Below, one piece after another: positions 5,110-7,100 of a DNA stretch of 7,100 nt. Below the pieces are notes generated by a model. It saw only the letters and a list, made by a program, of their open reading frames with translations. It made no database searches and was not told where the DNA came from. The DNA is from Dehalococcoidia bacterium (GTDB lineage: Bacteria; Chloroflexota; Dehalococcoidia; Dehalococcoidales; CSSed11-197): positions 1 to 7,100 of the forward strand of contig PWTP01000034.1 of NCBI GenBank assembly GCA_003563865.1, in the 5' to 3' direction. Both the position numbers and the translations under genes were made by a program. Numbering within the stretch: position 1 is the first letter of the stretch; every line of letters begins with the position of its first letter.

Positions 5110-7100
5110 CTGTCACCTCCCTGTTCAATAGAGATGATAGATAAAGCTGGCCGATTTGGGCGGCAAATTTATCCAGCCATTCTACAGATGTCATTTCAGT
5201 CCAGCCTGGAACATAAAACTGTATTTTTGTTGAATCAAGCCCGATCTGTTTTAACATGTTTTTGGTTTTTTGCACACGTTCGTGTATCAGGTCAAATTTT
5301 ATTGCCGTAACACATTGTTCTCCACATCCAGCAACAAATACCCCTTTTGTACCCATTTTGAAAGCATGCAAAAAATGCCCCGGCTCGAGAGTAGTAATGC
5401 AACTCACGGGAACAATCCTTACACCGGTTTTCGGGGCACGCCATAAGCCAGCCAATACTCCGTTGCCAAACAGGCCATACTGACAACAAAATCCGGTTAC
5501 AAAAGCCCTGAATTCAGTTTTTGATATCTCTTCAAGTGCTCCATTTATCCGGTCATAAACCTGCTTCCGGTTCTCGGGGCATTGTTTTAATTGGATAACC
5601 TGCGCGGGACATTCAGCTACACATATTCCACAAGCTTGACACTGATCAATGGGTATTTGTATCGTCTGGCTGGCATCGAGGTATGGAACATGATATGGAC
5701 AAACTCTCAAACAAACCAGACATGTAGCGCATCTGTCTAGAGATAGTATTTCAGCGCCCATGCCGCACCTCAAACATCTCCTTGCTTCATTTACGGCATT
5801 TTCCCAATCATAAACAAGCTCTACTGGCTCAAATTGGCTGATTCTGCGCTCAACTGAATTCAGTGGGGCGTTGGCTCTGCCGGCCGTCCTTATCGCTTCC
5901 CTGGTCCCGGGTAACAGGTTGCGGCTAATAACTTCCTGATTTTTATTATCAGCCGAAGAAATCCTTCCCTGTAGATAATCGTCAATACGCAAGGCTGCCA
6001 GCCGTCCCGATGCCAGTGCTTCTACCACAGTTGCCGGACCGGTTACCACATCACCGCCAGCAAAAACGCCTTTCTGATTGGTACTCAATGTTACTGGATC
6101 CACCTCAATAGTGCTGCCATGCCCAATATTAACCTGAAAACCCTCAGGGAGCTGTGGAGCTTGTCCTACAGCCAAAATTAATGTGTCGTATATTTGCCCA
6201 AACTCACTATTTTCCATACATACCGGCCTGCGCCTTCCGCTGAAATCGGGGTCTCTTAGTTCCATCTGCTTGCATATAACATTCAAACTTCCATTTCTCT
6301 TACTTACACGTACCGGTGTTACCAGAAACTCAATCTTTACCCCTTCTTCAATGGCCTGTTCCACTTCTGCATGATCTGCTGTCATTTCATCTCTACTACG
6401 TCGATACAAGATGGTTACCTGTTTTGCTCCTAACCGAACAGCAACCCTGGCAGCATCAATCGCCACATTGCCCCCTCCAACTACACAAACCTTTTCACCC
6501 AGCGACAGCTTGAGCCCAAGATTAATCCATTTAAGCAAACTGGCTCCGTCCATAACACCCGGTGTGTCTTCACCTTCTATCCCCAGTTTGAGGCCTTTTT
6601 GGGCGCCAATAGTAATAAATACAGCCTCATATCCCATTTCAACCAGTGATGCCAGTGAAACAACATACGTATTAGTTCTTATTTCGACCCCCATCCGGGT
6701 AAGCCTCTCAATTTCTATATCGAGCACCTTTTCGGGAAGCCGATATCTAGGAATTCCAAATCGAAGCATACCTCCTGCTTCCGACAAAGCTTCAAATACA
6801 GTTACCGGGTAACCATACTTTCTTAGATAATACGCACATGCCATTCCAGCCGGACCACAACCAACAATAGCCACTCTGGCGCCTTCGGTAGTTTTGGCAT
6901 TGACTTTAACCATTCTGTCACCACTGAACTCCAGAGCAAACCTTTTCAATGCCCTGATGGAAACCGGGCTATCTACCTGATTACGCCTGCACACATCTTC
7001 ACATGGATGTGTGCATACATAGGCACATATAGATGGAAACGGATTACTTTTCCTGATTACTTCTAACGCTTCCAAAATCTGCCCCCGGGCTACCAGATCA
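5096..7100 (-). CDS. GltD-like NAD(P)H oxidoreductase fused to ferredoxin and MvhD-like domains (5' partial)
   Basis: At least 667 codons, open through the right edge. A TTG at 7075 could be read as a start, but the frame continues upstream as ...DLVARGQI into typical GltD sequence, so the true N-terminus, probably with further Fe-S cysteines, is missing. Positions count from that TTG. An N-terminal Fe-S motif has C17, C21, C25 and C29 (CAYVCTHPCEDVC). The FAD Rossmann motif GCGPAG is at 72-77. The NAD(P) Rossmann motif VVGGGNVAID is at 198-207, with a YRR at 224-226 suited to NADPH. The second FAD motif, FAGGD, is at 338-342. A CLRCG is at 434-438. Two 4Fe-4S motifs follow (C449/452/455/459 and C479/482/485/489). 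The MvhD-like domain, about 524-630, has C530, C531, C559, C584 and C588. MvhD normally transfers electrons between hydrogenase or dehydrogenase modules and Hdr. The stop overlaps metV by 14 bases, so it likely delivers electrons to, or accepts them from, MetVF. One MvhD cysteine is replaced by Gly at 534. Domain calls are firm; the coupling is inference. Confidence 0.9.
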   Translation of the reverse strand, partial: DLVARGQILEALEVIRKSNPFPSICAYVCTHPCEDVCRRNQVDSPVSIRALKRFALEFSGDRMVKVNAKTTEGARVAIVGCGPAGMACAYYLRKYGYPVTVFEALSEAGGMLRFGIPRYRLPEKVLDIEIERLTRMGVEIRTNTYVVSLASLVEMGYEAVFITIGAQKGLKLGIEGEDTPGVMDGASLLKWINLGLKLSLGEKVCVVGGGNVAIDAARVAVRLGAKQVTILYRRSRDEMTADHAEVEQAIEEGVKIEFLVTPVRVSKRNGSLNVICKQMELRDPDFSGRRRPVCMENSEFGQIYDTLILAVGQAPQLPEGFQVNIGHGSTIEVDPVTLSTNQKGVFAGGDVVTGPATVVEALASGRLAALRIDDYLQGRISSADNKNQEVISRNLLPGTREAIRTAGRANAPLNSVERRISQFEPVELVYDWENAVNEARRCLRCGMGAEILSLDRCATCLVCLRVCPYHVPYLDASQTIQIPIDQCQACGICVAECPAQVIQLKQCPENRKQVYDRINGALEEISKTEFRAFVTGFCCQYGLFGNGVLAGLWRAPKTGVRIVPVSCITTLEPGHFLHAFKMGTKGVFVAGCGEQCVTAIKFDLIHERVQKTKNMLKQIGLDSTKIQFYVPGWTEMTSVEWLDKFAAQIGQLYLSSLLNREVTVDSC
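5113..5121 (-). promoter_or_regulatory. Strong ribosome binding site for metV
   Basis: The minus strand reads GGGAGGTGA, of which eight bases (GGAGGTGA) match the 16S anti-Shine-Dalgarno complement. The GGAGG core ends six bases before the TTG at 5109. It lies inside the 3' end of the upstream fusion gene and decides the TTG start; no ATG in frame is placed as well. Confidence 0.75.

Noticed and set aside
6411..6812. Plus-strand 133-codon open frame
   Set aside because: It is opposite the NAD(P)- and FAD-binding parts of the GltD-like protein. It is rich in Ser, Thr and Pro and has no recognisable domain.
7073..7075. TTG at 7075 as the start of the GltD-like fusion
   Set aside because: The frame is open to the window edge, and the upstream residues DLVARGQI fit the GltD N-terminal region, so the gene begins outside the window.
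1..7100. CRISPR array, insertion sequence, tRNA or integration site
   Set aside because: No regularly spaced repeats, transposase-like frame, terminal inverted repeats or cloverleaf sequence were seen.

Overview
The window holds a one-carbon / Wood-Ljungdahl locus of an anaerobic bacterium. The best guess is a mid-GC clostridial Firmicute, such as an acetogen, a sulfate reducer of the Desulfotomaculum/Pelotomaculum kind, or a syntroph. This rests on the MetV-MetF pair, the cysteine-rich flavin/iron-sulfur partner protein, strong GGAGGTGA-type ribosome binding sites and TTG/GTG codons at gene starts. No rRNA or other phylogenetic marker is present, so the taxonomic call is inference.

Right half (about 3430-7100, all on the minus strand, transcribed right to left). 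A long GltD-like flavoprotein carries a two-cluster ferredoxin insert and an MvhD-like C-terminus; its 5' end lies off the right edge. It overlaps metV by 14 bases, and metV overlaps metF by 8 bases. MetV and MetF together form the methylenetetrahydrofolate reductase of the methyl branch. The GltD/MvhD fusion is the obvious candidate for the electron input or output module (NAD(P)H, FAD, Fe-S). About 105 bases downstream on the same strand is a response regulator made of two receiver domains and no output domain. Its first receiver lacks the phosphorylatable aspartate.

Middle (1680-2621, plus strand). A second, stand-alone MetF of the classic MetF/MTHFR type converges on the response regulator with only nine bases between the stop codons. 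The locus therefore encodes two methylenetetrahydrofolate reductases of different types, less than 1 kb apart and on opposite strands.

Left part. A divergent gap of 354 bases (1326-1679) separates this metF from a minus-strand FAD-dependent oxidoreductase of the geranylgeranyl reductase family. The gap holds extended -10 promoter candidates in both directions, and about 155 bases of possible leader before metF. At the left edge a short reading frame starts on the minus strand and runs out of the window.

Working model (inference). The fusion protein exchanges electrons between NAD(P)H and MetVF, so that methylene-THF reduction, or methyl-THF oxidation in reverse, is coupled to a pyridine-nucleotide pool. 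The stand-alone MetF probably serves methionine synthesis. The most unusual items are the GltD-ferredoxin-MvhD fusion with one cysteine of the canonical MvhD set missing, and the output-less double receiver next to two MTHFR systems.
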